From Nocardiopsis algeriensis (GTDB taxonomy: Bacteria; Actinomycetota; Actinomycetes; Streptosporangiales; Streptosporangiaceae): DNA of 64,000 bases. Positions 9,745 through 18,300 of the stretch are shown here, one piece after another. Below the pieces are notes generated by a model. It was not told the origin of the DNA. It worked only from the letters and a program-made list of their open reading frames with translations, and did not search any database. Within the stretch, counting starts at the first letter, position 1; the number at the start of each line of letters is the position of its first letter. The translations under genes were made by a program, and so were the position numbers. The stretch is from positions 124,001 to 188,000 of the forward strand of contig NZ_JACHJO010000007.1 in the NCBI RefSeq assembly GCF_014203695.1, read 5' to 3'.

Positions 9745-10785
9745 TCAGCGGTCGAGGCCCTCCAGGGCTTGAGCGACCGCGGCCTTGGCGGTGCGGCCGG
9801 CGCCGATGAGGGTGGCCGAGGCCGCGCCGGTCCAGTCGCCGTAGCCGATCAAGGACAGGCGCGGCTCCGCGGCTGCGCGGTTGCCGTCCAGGGGGATGCG
9901 GCCGTGCTCGTCGGCCACGTCCAGCGGGGCCAGGTGGTCCAGGGCCGGCCGAAAGCCCGTGCACCACAGGACGGTGTCGCAGTCCAGGGAGGTGCCGTCG
10001 TCCCAGGCCACCCCGGTGCGGGTGAGGCGGTCGAACATCGGCCGGGCGTCGAGGGCGCCGCGTGCGCGGGCCTCGCGTACCGGGGGCACCGCCACGATGT
10101 CGCCGAGTTCGCCCACCCCTCCGCCCTCGCGCAGGGCGCGGGTGGCGACGGCGAACAGCGCGCGCCCGTCGAGGTGGTCGGGCAGGAACCGGGGCGGGCG
10201 CAGGGTTGTCCAGGTGGTCCGCGCCGTCTCGGAGAGCTCGGCCAGGATCTGGGCGGCGGAGTTGCCGCCGCCCACGACAACGACGCGCTGTCCGGCCAGG
10301 GCGTCGGGGTCGCGGTAGTCGGCGGTGTGCATCTGGTGTCCCTCGAACAGGTCGCGGCCGGGCAGGTCAGGGACGTGGGGCGCGTCCCAGGTGCCGGTGG
10401 CGCTGATGACGCGCCGGGCGAGCCAGGTTCCCGTGTCCGCGACCACGCGCAGGCGCGGGCCGTCCCGCTCGACGCGCTCGACGCGGACGGGGCGGCGCAC
10501 GGGCAGTTCGTAGCGGCGTTCGTACTCGGTCAGGTACCGGACCACGTGGCGTGCGCTCGGGTACTCGCGGCCGGGTTCCTCGGGCATCCACCAGCCGGGC
10601 AGCATGCTGTGCCCGGCCGGGGAGAACAGCCGCAGCGAGTCCCAGTAGTCGTTCCAGGCCCCGCCGGGTTCTTCCCGGCCGTCCAGGATCACGAAGTCCG
10701 CCTTCGCGCGCCGCAGGTAGTACCCGGCGGCCAGTCCGGACTGTCCTCCGCCGACGACCGCGACGTCGACCTCGTGCTCGTCCAT
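9745..10785 (-). CDS. FAD/NAD(P)-dependent flavoprotein monooxygenase-like oxidoreductase
   Basis: 346 residues from the ATG at 10785, which has GAGGAG four bases upstream; an in-frame start 30 nt further up would overlap the regulator gene. FAD is bound by VAVVGGGQSGLAAGYYL near the N-terminus and NAD(P)H by VVVVGGGNSAAQIL near residue 180. The layout is that of the class-B monooxygenase/CzcO-like flavoproteins that oxidise small organic molecules or act on cation stress. The stop of the MerR regulator is 7 nt upstream, so the two genes form a coupled operon and the regulator probably controls this enzyme. The substrate is unknown. Confidence 0.85.
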   Translation of the reverse strand: MDEHEVDVAVVGGGQSGLAAGYYLRRAKADFVILDGREEPGGAWNDYWDSLRLFSPAGHSMLPGWWMPEEPGREYPSARHVVRYLTEYERRYELPVRRPVRVERVERDGPRLRVVADTGTWLARRVISATGTWDAPHVPDLPGRDLFEGHQMHTADYRDPDALAGQRVVVVGGGNSAAQILAELSETARTTWTTLRPPRFLPDHLDGRALFAVATRALREGGGVGELGDIVAVPPVREARARGALDARPMFDRLTRTGVAWDDGTSLDCDTVLWCTGFRPALDHLAPLDVADEHGRIPLDGNRAAAEPRLSLIGYGDWTGAASATLIGAGRTAKAAVAQALEGLDR

Positions 10786-10792
10786 GTTCTCC

Positions 10793-11593
10793 TCATCCGC
10801 GCGGGGTCGGCGCACCGCGCACCCGTTCTCCTCGGTTCCGTCCCTTCGGACCCTTCTCCTTGGTGCCCGTACCCGGGGCCTCGGTGCTCCGGAGCAGGGC
10901 GCCGAGTTCGGCTGCCGCGTCGAGGAGGGCCCGTGAGCGGGCCGCGATGGCGGCTTCCCGGGTCTCCAAGGCGGCCCGGACGTCCGCCTGCCGGCGGCCG
11001 CCGCGCACGTGGGGCATCAGGTCCCGGAGGGCGTCGACACGGTACCCGGCCGTGCGCAGCTGGTGGACGATGCGGGCGTCCCGGACCTGGGCGGGGGAAT
11101 AGCGCCGCGTCCCCCTCGGGGGCAGGCGGTCGGGGACGGCGAGGCCCTCGGCGTCCCAGTGCCGCAGCGTCGAGGTGCGCACTCCCAGTGCGGCGGCGAG
11201 TTCCGAGACCCCCATGGCGTCGGAGGCGCGCACGTCCGCGATCGGTTCGGCCGAGATCGCCTCGACCGCTTCCCGGGCGCGTGCCAGCAGTCGGCGCTGC
11301 GCGTCGAGTTCGGCGTGCACCGCGTCGAGGAGTGCCAGTGCCTCCGGGGCGGGGCGCCGGTGCACGGTGCGCAGGATCCGCTTGGCCTCGACCGGGCCCG
11401 CACCGGCCGCCAGTGCCCGGTAGGCCAGCGCGGAACGCAGGTGCGCCTCGCCGTAGACCCGGTATCCGGCCGCCGTTCTTCCGGTCGGCGGCAGCGCTCC
11501 GTCGCGTTCGAGGTTGCGCACCTGCTGCACCGAGTATCCGGCGCGCCGCGCGACGTCGACGGTGCGCATGGGCGGCGAGTTGAGGGTTCCCAC
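10793..11593 (-). CDS. MerR-family regulator with two DNA-binding domains
   Basis: 266 residues from the GTG at 11593, which is preceded by GAGGAGG at a 6-nt spacing. The ATG at 11569 lacks a ribosome-binding site. The first winged helix begins at MRTVDVARRAGYSVQQVRNL. A second MerR HTH begins near residue 125 (MGVSELAAALGVRTSTLRHW, then RYSPAQVRDARIV). Ordinary MerR proteins have one HTH and a short dimerisation coil; here both halves keep the HTH and wing. The regulator is transcribed into the flavoprotein gene and diverges from the DUF6194 gene across 63 bp, so it probably binds that interval. No metal-binding Cys cluster is present, so the effector is likely organic (inference). Confidence 0.85.
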   Translation of the reverse strand: MGTLNSPPMRTVDVARRAGYSVQQVRNLERDGALPPTGRTAAGYRVYGEAHLRSALAYRALAAGAGPVEAKRILRTVHRRPAPEALALLDAVHAELDAQRRLLARAREAVEAISAEPIADVRASDAMGVSELAAALGVRTSTLRHWDAEGLAVPDRLPPRGTRRYSPAQVRDARIVHQLRTAGYRVDALRDLMPHVRGGRRQADVRAALETREAAIAARSRALLDAAAELGALLRSTEAPGTGTKEKGPKGRNRGERVRGAPTPRG

Positions 11594-11656
11594 CTCGAAC
11601 CTCCTCTTCCTCGGCGCCGGGGTCTCCACAAGCACTTTAATGAAACGCTGGAGCAC

Positions 11657-12127
11657 ATGACCGAGGAAGAGATCATCAGTTTCGTGGACGCCCTCGACGG
11701 GGTCCTGACCCTCAGGCCCGGTCCCGGCGACGGTTCGCCGGAGATCGGCTGGGGCGACACCTTCTTCTACCACTCCCCCGACGGGACCGTGCCGCAGGCG
11801 ACCCAGCCCTTCGCGACGATCGTGACCAAGGACTATCCGGGTGACGAGGAGTCCCGGCTGGATCGGCCGGGTGCCTTCCGGGTCAACGTAGCGGCGGGAA
11901 GGGCGGCCTTCGTCCGCTGGGTCGGCTGCGAGCCGCGCGAGCACGTCTCCGGTACCGGCCCGGTCGCCGAGGACACCGTGGTCGCGCATCCCGTCTACGG
12001 GAGCCTGGGTTGGCTCGCGGTGACCAACCCCGGTCCGCGCACGGCGGAGGCGGTCCGGGAGCTGCTGGCCGAGGCCCACCGCCTGGCCCGCGCCCGCCAC
12101 GAGCGCCGTTCGGGGGCGTCCGGCTGA
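11657..12127 (+). CDS. DUF6194 family protein
   Basis: 156 residues. The ATG at 11657 follows CTGGAG; an earlier ATG at 11640 is out of frame. The sequence (MTEEEIISFVDALDGV at the start, then WGDTFFYHSPDG and FATIVTKDYPG) is of the DUF6194 type found in actinomycetes, a small soluble single-domain protein of unknown function. It has no signal peptide or membrane segment. It is divergent from the MerR regulator and converges on the prolyl oligopeptidase. Confidence 0.8.
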   Translation: MTEEEIISFVDALDGVLTLRPGPGDGSPEIGWGDTFFYHSPDGTVPQATQPFATIVTKDYPGDEESRLDRPGAFRVNVAAGRAAFVRWVGCEPREHVSGTGPVAEDTVVAHPVYGSLGWLAVTNPGPRTAEAVRELLAEAHRLARARHERRSGASG

Positions 12128-12150
12128 TCCGCGCCGGTCGCCTGCCCGCC

Positions 12151-12189
12151 GCGGCAGAGGTCCGGCGAGCGCCGGCGGGCCTCTGCCGC
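12151..12189. terminator. Bidirectional terminator hairpin
   Basis: Arms GCGGCAGAGG and CCTCTGCCGC pair perfectly, with an inner GCCGGC-type stem. It lies between the convergent DUF6194 and oligopeptidase genes. There is no T-run, as is usual in such high-GC genomes. Confidence 0.6.
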
Positions 12190-12195
12190 AGTGTT

Positions 12196-14286
12196 TCAGC
12201 GGGAGGCGTCGCCGGGGGTCAGGCCGGTGTGGGCGGCGCAGAAGGCGAGGACGTCGGTCTGCAGTCCGAGGCCCCGGTCCAGGGAGCGCGGGCCGTGGCC
12301 GACGCCGCTCTCGCAGCGCAGCACCACCGGACGGCCCGAGGTGGTGGCGTGCTGGAGGGCCGCGGTCATCTTGCGGGCGTGCAGGGAGTCCACCCGCGGG
12401 TCCACGCGGGGGCAGGTCAGCAGCACCGCGGGGTAGGGCGTGCCGGCCCGGACCCGGTGGTAGGGCGAGTAACCGAGCAGGACGGCGCACTGGTCGGGGT
12501 CCTCGGCGGTGCCGAACTCCTCGGTCCACAGGCGGCCGAGTCCGAACAGGTGGTAGCGGAGCATGTCGGTGACCGGGTCCGAGCACACCGCGGCCGCGAA
12601 CAGCCCCGGTTCCCGGGTGAGGGCGGCGGCGACCATGAACCCGCTGTGGGAGGAGCCGCGGATCGCCAGCCGGTCGGGGCCGGTCCGGCCCTGGCCGATG
12701 AGCCACCGGGCGGCCGCGAGGAGGTCGGTGACGGCGTTGGGTTTGCCGGCGCCCCTGCCGGCGGCGTGCCAGCCAGTGCCCTCCTCGCCGCCGCCGCGCA
12801 CGCTCGCGATCGCGTAGGCGCCACCCGCGGCGACCCAGGCCGCGACGGACGGGGAGTAGGTGGGCGGGGTGGAGGCTCCGAAGCCGCCGTAGGCGGTGAG
12901 CAGGGTGGGCAGCGGCCCGGTGCGGCCGGGCGGGGTGACCAGGTGCATGCGCACCGGGGTTCCGTCGTCGGAGGTGTAGGTGACCTGCTCGACCCGGGGC
13001 CGCTTCCCGGCCGCCGGCCGGTCCGGTGTGCGCGCCGGCTCCTCGGGGTCGGGGACGCAGCGCCGTCCGCGCAGGTCGAAGCGGTGGACCTGGGGCGGGG
13101 TGGTGAAGTCGGTGTAGGTGAACCAGGCGCTGGGTGCGCCTTCGGGGGGTGCGGTGAGCCTGGAGACGTGTCCCGGTCCGGGGGTGGCCACCTCGGCCAG
13201 GGGGCTGCCGTCGGCGGCGTGCAGCCGCAGGGTGCTCAGGCCGCGGCGGGTGCGGGCGACCAGCAGGCGCAGTCCGCCGCCGTCGGGGTCGGTGAGTGCG
13301 GCGCAGGAGTACAGGACGCTGCCCGGCTCCTCCGCGATGACGGTCTCCCAGTCGCGGGAGTGCGGTGCGGCCGGGTCGACGGCGCACAGGCGTCCGAAGG
13401 GCGCCCCGTCGTCGGTGACGGCGTGGATCCGTCCGCCGGGGGCGAACTTCAGCAGCGCGCGGGTGCTCCGGTCGGTGCCGTCGAAGACGGGGAGGAAGCG
13501 CGGCTCCTCCGCGGGTCCGTCGCGGAGGTCGGCGAGCCACAGGCGGTTGCCGGAGGTGGCCCCGGGTGCCTCGCTCACCGCGAGGCGGCGCCCGGAGGGG
13601 TCCGCGGTGACGGAGAGCTGGGGCAGGTCGGTGGTGAACAGGACCGGGTCGTGTCCGGGGTCGGTTCCGATGCGGTGCAGCCGCAGTCGACGGCCGCCGT
13701 TGCCGGAGGCCGAGACGTAGCAGAAGGCGGTGTCGCCCAGCCATGCCACGGGGGTCACGCGTCCGGTCTCCAGCGGCCCGTCCACCACGCGGCCCGAGGC
13801 GACGTCGAGGACCCGCAGCCTCGGCCGTTCGTCGCCCTGGTGGGACATCTGGTAGGCGAGCAGGTTCCCGCCGGGCGAGGGGCGCCAGGCGTCGAGGGTC
13901 ACGGCTCCGGAGGCGTCCTCGGCGAGGGGGTCCAGCAGGGTCCGGGAGGGCCCGCCGGGCTCGGTGACCGCCAGTGCGGGCAGCTGGCGTCCCGGGGTGG
14001 TGCGGAGGCGGAACCGGCGCCCGCGCCGCCACACCGGTGGCGAGTCGACCGTCACGGCGGCCGCCTCCTCCAGCAGTTCCCGCCAGGCGGCGCGGTGGGG
14101 CCAGGAGGCGGCGGCTTCGGCGAACATCCGCTCCTGGGCCTCCAGCCAGGCGGCGCACTCGGGGCTGCGGCCGTCTTCCAGCCAGCGGTAGGGGTCGGTG
14201 ACGGCGTAGCCGTGCGGGTGTTCGACGACGGCGTCCCGGCGCGCGGGGACGCCGTCGGTGCGGGGGTGCGGGGGTGCGCTGGACAT
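12196..14286 (-). CDS. Prolyl oligopeptidase family serine peptidase (S9)
   Basis: 696 residues, the usual size for S9A enzymes, with no signal peptide, so cytoplasmic. The ATG at 14286 follows GAAGAGAACC. Residues 1-80 and 440-696 form the alpha/beta-hydrolase domain around a seven-bladed propeller. The nucleophile box reads RGSSHSGF, with Ser546 where family members have GGSNGG; Asp629 lies in VDPRVDSLH and His664 in SGVGHGP, so the triad is intact. S9A enzymes cleave after Pro, or rarely Ala, in peptides under about 30 residues; some act as RiPP leader proteases (class III lanthipeptides) or macrocyclases. A 31-codon gene on the same strand ends 69 nt upstream with a hairpin between, the arrangement of a RiPP precursor and its peptidase. 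No lanthionine synthetase or other RiPP enzyme is seen nearby. Confidence 0.9.
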   Translation of the reverse strand: MSSAPPHPRTDGVPARRDAVVEHPHGYAVTDPYRWLEDGRSPECAAWLEAQERMFAEAAASWPHRAAWRELLEEAAAVTVDSPPVWRRGRRFRLRTTPGRQLPALAVTEPGGPSRTLLDPLAEDASGAVTLDAWRPSPGGNLLAYQMSHQGDERPRLRVLDVASGRVVDGPLETGRVTPVAWLGDTAFCYVSASGNGGRRLRLHRIGTDPGHDPVLFTTDLPQLSVTADPSGRRLAVSEAPGATSGNRLWLADLRDGPAEEPRFLPVFDGTDRSTRALLKFAPGGRIHAVTDDGAPFGRLCAVDPAAPHSRDWETVIAEEPGSVLYSCAALTDPDGGGLRLLVARTRRGLSTLRLHAADGSPLAEVATPGPGHVSRLTAPPEGAPSAWFTYTDFTTPPQVHRFDLRGRRCVPDPEEPARTPDRPAAGKRPRVEQVTYTSDDGTPVRMHLVTPPGRTGPLPTLLTAYGGFGASTPPTYSPSVAAWVAAGGAYAIASVRGGGEEGTGWHAAGRGAGKPNAVTDLLAAARWLIGQGRTGPDRLAIRGSSHSGFMVAAALTREPGLFAAAVCSDPVTDMLRYHLFGLGRLWTEEFGTAEDPDQCAVLLGYSPYHRVRAGTPYPAVLLTCPRVDPRVDSLHARKMTAALQHATTSGRPVVLRCESGVGHGPRSLDRGLGLQTDVLAFCAAHTGLTPGDASR

Positions 14287-14309
14287 GGTTCTCTTCGGGG
14301 GAGTCGGGA

Positions 14310-14337
14310 ACGGGCCCCCGGGTGTCCGGGGGCCCGT
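14310..14337 (-). terminator. Intergenic hairpin between peptide gene and peptidase (attenuator)
   Basis: ACGGGCCCCCGG, a GTGT loop, then the exact complement: a 12-bp perfect stem without a T-run. It lies inside a transcript, after the 31-codon gene and before the peptidase. A leaky terminator here would give excess peptide mRNA over peptidase mRNA, as in many precursor-peptide operons. Confidence 0.6.
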
Positions 14338-14355
14338 CGGGGTGTCGGAGGAAGG

Positions 14356-14451
14356 TCAGTCCTCGTCACCGGCGACCAGCGCCGTGCGCCAGTCCTCCAG
14401 GTCGATGATCTCGTCGGAGAGAATGAGGAGAATGCCGGGAAGTTCGGTCAT
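14356..14451 (-). CDS. Candidate precursor or signalling peptide, 31 residues
   Basis: Not a recognised family. The ATG at 14451 has TTGGAG with a 7-nt spacing, and the frame runs to a TGA at 14356-14358. The peptide starts MTELPGILLILSDEIIDLED and ends in a Trp-Arg-Thr-Ala-Leu-Val-Ala-Gly stretch plus an acidic Asp-Glu-Asp tail. The N-terminal half is hydrophobic and acidic like a RiPP leader; the C-terminal half holds the only Trp and Thr. There is no Cys and only one Ser (residue 12), so lanthionines are unlikely. It is followed by a hairpin and then by a prolyl oligopeptidase that could trim or cyclise it. Alternatives are an unmodified signal peptide or a leader ORF that controls the peptidase gene. 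Homology has not been checked. Confidence 0.55.
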   Translation of the reverse strand: MTELPGILLILSDEIIDLEDWRTALVAGDED

Positions 14452-14623
14452 GACGCGCTCCAATCACAGCAAGGAATCACACAGTCACTTTCAGTATGCA
14501 CGGAAGGAAGGGTGACGGCAAGGCCGGGAACCGAGCTCTCACCCCTCTGAACAGGGCATATGCACCATCGCTCTCCTCCGGCCGCTGCCGAAGCCGCACA
14601 CGGCGGGTCCCCGGCGCCGGACG

Positions 14624-15634
14624 TCACAGGACCCGGTCGCCGCCGGAGCGCGGCAGGGTCCGGTCCGCCGACCGGAACGTGGTGCGATAGGTACTGGGGG
14701 CCACGCCCAGCGTCGTGCTCATCTGCCGGCGCAGCGCTGCTCCGGTGCCGAAGCCCGAGCGGTGCGCCACGTGGTCGATGCCCAGGTCGGTGGTCTCCAG
14801 CAGATGCCGGGCCTGGTCGACGCGCTGCTGTGTGATCCACTGCTTGGGGCTCAGCCCGGTCTCCTCGCGGAAGCGGCGGGTGAACGTGCGCGTGCTCATC
14901 CGGGCGCGCGCGGCGAGCGTACGCAGGTCCAGCGGCTCGTGCAGGCGCTCCGACGCCCATGCGCGGACCTCGGCGAGGGAGGTGTCGGCCGCCTCCGGGA
15001 CCGGGCGCACGATGTACTGCGACTGGCCCCCGGGGCGCCACGGCGGTACGACGCACCGGCGCGCCGCCATGTTCGCGACCCCGCTGCCGTGGTCGTCCCG
15101 CACGACCTGCAGGCAGAGGTCGACGCCTGCCCCCACACCCGCCGAGGTGAGGATGCGGCCCTCGTCGACGAACAGCACGTCCGGGTCGAGGTCGACGCGC
15201 GGGAACAGACGGCGGAAGTTGTCGGCGTGCGCCCAGTGCGTGGTGGCCCGGAGCCCGTCCAGCAGGCCCGCCGCGGCCAGGGCGAACGCCCCCGTGCAGA
15301 TGGACATGGTCCGTGTGCCGTTCCGGACCGCCGCCAGAAGGGCGTTCCGCACCGGTTCGTCCAGGATCCCCTCGGTCATCACGGGCGCGTCGTGGTGCAC
15401 GCCGGCCACGAGGACCGTGTCCGCCTCCGCCAGCAGTTCCAGGCCGCCCTCCGGGGTGACGGTGAACCCCGCGTTGCTGCGCACGGGACGGCCTCCGGGG
15501 GTGCAGACCCGCACCCGGTAGAACCGCTGGTCCTGGTCGTCGAAGGCCGCGTGGAAGATCTGCGCCGGCATGCCGAGATCGAAGGCGACCACCCCGTCCA
15601 GGGCGAGCACGGAGATCCGGTGGGGGCGGCTCAT
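14624..15634 (-). CDS. GlxA-family AraC-type transcriptional regulator
   Basis: 336 residues from the ATG at 15634 (MSRPHRISVLALDGVVAFDL). Residues 1-190 form a DJ-1/PfpI-like amidotransferase domain with the nucleophile-elbow signature SICTGAFALAAAGLLDG; in this family it senses small molecules. Residues 220-320 carry two AraC helix-turn-helix motifs (LAARARMSTRTFTRRFREET and HVAHRSGFGTGAALRRQMST). The ribosome-binding site is weak. It diverges from an MFS transporter across about 70 bp and is probably its regulator (inference from position). Confidence 0.87.
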   Translation of the reverse strand: MSRPHRISVLALDGVVAFDLGMPAQIFHAAFDDQDQRFYRVRVCTPGGRPVRSNAGFTVTPEGGLELLAEADTVLVAGVHHDAPVMTEGILDEPVRNALLAAVRNGTRTMSICTGAFALAAAGLLDGLRATTHWAHADNFRRLFPRVDLDPDVLFVDEGRILTSAGVGAGVDLCLQVVRDDHGSGVANMAARRCVVPPWRPGGQSQYIVRPVPEAADTSLAEVRAWASERLHEPLDLRTLAARARMSTRTFTRRFREETGLSPKQWITQQRVDQARHLLETTDLGIDHVAHRSGFGTGAALRRQMSTTLGVAPSTYRTTFRSADRTLPRSGGDRVL

Positions 15635-15707
15635 GGCCCGATTCTTACACAAGATGGCTCTGTATCCCCTCCTCCCGGCGGGGCGTATCGCGCATCCTTG
15701 CCGGGTG

Positions 15708-17003
15708 GTGAGAAACAAGCATGTACTACCGTGGATGATCGCCGGAATCGGCTTTGTCGCGCTCGTCGGCGCAGCGGGCTTCCGGGCCACCCCAGGGGCG
15801 CTGGTGGACCCGCTCCAGGAGGAGTTCGGGTGGTCGACCGGCACCATCGGCTTCGCCATGTCGGTCAACCTCGCGCTGTACGGTGTCACCGCCCCGTTCG
15901 CCGCCGCCCTGATGGAGCGTTTCGGCGTCCGCAGGGTGACGGCCGGCGCGATGGCACTGATCGCGCTGGGCAGCGGGGCGACCGTCCTCATGACGGCGGC
16001 CTGGCAGCTCGTGCTGCTCTGGGGTGTACTGGTGGGCCTGGGAGCCGGCTCGATCTCACTGGGGTTCGTGGCCGTCATCAGCACCCGCTGGTTCAGCAGG
16101 CACCAGGGCCTGGTCAGCGGCATCCTCTCGGCCGGCGGCGCGACCGGTTCGCTGGTGTTCCTGCCCCTGGTGGCGTCGCTGACCGAGTCGGAGGGCGGAT
16201 GGCGGACCGCTGCGGTCGTGGTGTCCCTCGTGGCCCTGGCCACGGTTCCGATGGTCCTGCTGTTCTTCCGTGAACACCCCGCCGACTCGGGGATCCCGCC
16301 GTACGGCGCGAACGAGATCGTGCCGCCGCCCCCTCCTGCGGGCAATGCCGCGAGGCTTGCCGTCGACGGGCTGAGGAACGCCGCCCGGACCAGGGCCTTC
16401 TGGCTCCTCGCCGCCGGTTTCGCCATCTGCGGCGCCACCACCAACGGCCTGGTCGCCACCCACTTCATCCCCGCCGCCCACGACCACGGCATGCCCACCG
16501 TGGCCGCAGCGGGCCTGCTCGCCCTGATCGGTGTCTTCGACCTCGTCGGCACGATCCTGTCCGGGTGGCTCACGGACCGCATCGACCCCCGGGTCCTGCT
16601 GGCCGTCTTCTACTCGCTGCGCGCTCTCTCGCTGCTCGTCCTGCCCCAGCTGTTCGACGAGCGGATCACCGGGTTCATGATCCTGTTCGTCATCTTCTAC
16701 GGCCTGGACTTCATCGCGACGGTGCCGCCGACCATCGCCCTGTGCCGGGAGCATTTCGGGATGTCCGCGCCGATCGTCTTCGGGTGGGTCTTCGCCGCGC
16801 ACCAGATCGGCGCCAGTGTCTCGGCCACCGCGGCCGGCATGATCCGCGACAGCTTCCACGACTACGCACCCGCCTGGTACATCGCCGGTGTGCTCAGCTT
16901 CGGCGCGGCGCTCCTGTCCCTGCGGGTGGAGCGCACGCCGCCGGAGGAGGCGGGCGCCGCGAGGCAGGACGATCTCGTACCGGAAGGTGACGGGGGCGGC
17001 TGA
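15708..17003 (+). CDS. Major facilitator superfamily transporter
   Basis: About 431 residues with 12 predicted membrane helices. The start is uncertain: two adjacent GTG codons at 15705 and 15708 precede AGAAAC, and neither has a strong Shine-Dalgarno. A longer frame from 15570 would overlap the divergent regulator and is rejected. The N-terminal block (LPWMIAGIGFVALVGAAGFR) and loop 2-3 resemble the oxalate/formate-antiporter and monocarboxylate-like MFS branch. A long central loop (about 195-225) carries PPPPPAGN. Substrate unknown; proton-driven uptake or efflux of an anionic or aromatic compound is plausible given the GlxA-type regulator next door. Confidence 0.88.
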   Translation: MRNKHVLPWMIAGIGFVALVGAAGFRATPGALVDPLQEEFGWSTGTIGFAMSVNLALYGVTAPFAAALMERFGVRRVTAGAMALIALGSGATVLMTAAWQLVLLWGVLVGLGAGSISLGFVAVISTRWFSRHQGLVSGILSAGGATGSLVFLPLVASLTESEGGWRTAAVVVSLVALATVPMVLLFFREHPADSGIPPYGANEIVPPPPPAGNAARLAVDGLRNAARTRAFWLLAAGFAICGATTNGLVATHFIPAAHDHGMPTVAAAGLLALIGVFDLVGTILSGWLTDRIDPRVLLAVFYSLRALSLLVLPQLFDERITGFMILFVIFYGLDFIATVPPTIALCREHFGMSAPIVFGWVFAAHQIGASVSATAAGMIRDSFHDYAPAWYIAGVLSFGAALLSLRVERTPPEEAGAARQDDLVPEGDGGG

Positions 17004-17050
17004 CCCCGCAACGGCCCCGCGGCCGCACCCCGGAAGGCCCGCGCCGGTCG

Positions 17051-17084
17051 GCCGGGGCGCGCCGCCTCGGCGGTGCGCCCCGGC
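17051..17084. terminator. Bidirectional terminator hairpin
   Basis: GCCGGGGCGCGCCGCC pairs with GGCGGTGCGCCCCGGC over about 15 bp, with one G-U pair. It sits between the convergent MFS transporter and esterase genes. Confidence 0.65.
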
Positions 17085-17097
17085 GTCTTCGGCGTCG

Positions 17098-18300
17098 TCA
17101 CCCCGTCCGTTCCTCCTCGGGCTCCACCACGACCAGCTCGGGGTGGAAGCTCTCGGGGTCCTCCAGCAGGGGCTGGTCGCCACCGCGCAGGTGGTGGTCG
17201 AAGAACGCCACGCTGTAGGCGCGCACCAGTTCCAGGCCGCGGTCGGTCGGCAGGTCGCCGTACAGGTTGCGCCACTGCTGCTCGGTGAACACGCCCCTCA
17301 GGCCGAACTGCTCCGCCAGCACGCCCCTGTCGATGCTGTTGGAGTGGCCGGACCCGTCGAGCCTGATCCACTGCCGCCATCCCTCCAGGCGCGGCCAGAT
17401 CTCCTCCACCCCCTCCCACTCGTTGCCCTGGTCGTTCTCGATCAGGGCCAGCGGTTTGTCCAGCCCCTCGCCCGCCGCGGCCGGGTAGAAGGGGCCGTCG
17501 AAGTTGATCCCGGCGTCCACCCGGTCCTCGACGCGCAGCGTCTCGGCGGTGGCCGCGCCGCCCCAGGAGTGCCCGGCCATCCCGATCCGGGAGGCGTCGA
17601 TCACGTGCGACCAGCGCCAGGCCGGGTCCGGTCCGGTGAGCCGGTCCAGGAGGAAGGACACGTCCTCGGCCCGGTTCTCCGTGCCCTCGGCCCACCTTCC
17701 GCTGGTGCACCCGGGGCATGCGGTGATCACCCCGCCGGGGAACTCCACGGGCGCGGCCTCGTGTGCGTGGTCCACACCCGCCACCACGAAGCCGTGGGCG
17801 GCCAGCTCCTCGGCCAGTGAGGACAGCTCGATCCGGTTGTGCCCGGCCCCGGGCGAGAGCACGATAAGCGGGAAGCCGTTCCGGGTGCGCGCGGGCGGCA
17901 TGTCCAGGCGGGAATGGGTGCGCACCCGGCTGTGCATGGTGTCGGAGGGCAGGTCCAGACCGAGTGCCGCCACCATGGCGGCCGACTCGGCCTCGGTCAT
18001 GTACGGCGCGGTCCGCCCCGCGTCGGCGCGGGCCGGGTACCAGAGGGTCACCATCAGCTCGCGGGGTCCGCCGACCCAGATGTCCTCGCGTTCCTCGTCC
18101 ACCAGGTGCAGGGTGGTCCTGCCGACCGGGCGGTCCCCTGTGGGCTCGGGCAGAGCGGCCCGCAGCTCGCCGGCCGGAGCCGGTGCGGCGGCGGCCGGCG
18201 CGGCGGGGCCTCCCGTGAGGACGGGCAGGGCCAGGGCCGCGGCCGCTGCGAGCGCCGTACCGGTGCGGGCGCGGCTTCCACCGTGCGGTGCGTGGGACAT
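17098..18300 (-). CDS. Secreted alpha/beta hydrolase, PAF-acetylhydrolase-like
   Basis: 400 residues from the ATG at 18300, preceded by AAAGGGAAGAC. The N-terminus is a Sec signal peptide (SRARTGTALAAAAALALPVL, cleavage in an Ala-Pro run). The nucleophile elbow is GMAGHSWGGAAT; other core signatures are LIVLSPGAGHNRIELSSLAE (oxyanion region), GVDHAHEA, and the DGSGHSNSID His region. Architecture and size fit the PAF-acetylhydrolase/dienelactone-hydrolase-like esterases that streptomycetes secrete to hydrolyse short acyl esters. CPGCTSGRWAE might carry a disulfide. It stands alone, with its own promoter in the long gap to the right. Confidence 0.85.
   Translation of the reverse strand: MSHAPHGGSRARTGTALAAAAALALPVLTGGPAAPAAAAPAPAGELRAALPEPTGDRPVGRTTLHLVDEEREDIWVGGPRELMVTLWYPARADAGRTAPYMTEAESAAMVAALGLDLPSDTMHSRVRTHSRLDMPPARTRNGFPLIVLSPGAGHNRIELSSLAEELAAHGFVVAGVDHAHEAAPVEFPGGVITACPGCTSGRWAEGTENRAEDVSFLLDRLTGPDPAWRWSHVIDASRIGMAGHSWGGAATAETLRVEDRVDAGINFDGPFYPAAAGEGLDKPLALIENDQGNEWEGVEEIWPRLEGWRQWIRLDGSGHSNSIDRGVLAEQFGLRGVFTEQQWRNLYGDLPTDRGLELVRAYSVAFFDHHLRGGDQPLLEDPESFHPELVVVEPEEERTG

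Noticed and set aside
10793-14158. 1,121-residue minus-strand frame through the oligopeptidase
   Set aside because: Only its last 266 residues are real (the MerR gene); the rest is Arg/Pro-rich shadow of the peptidase gene.
14448-14501. Cys-rich 17-codon frame (SDCVIPCCDWSAS) ending at the peptide gene's ATG
   Set aside because: Its GTG is preceded by pyrimidines only and it overlaps the ribosome-binding site of the peptide gene; likely chance.
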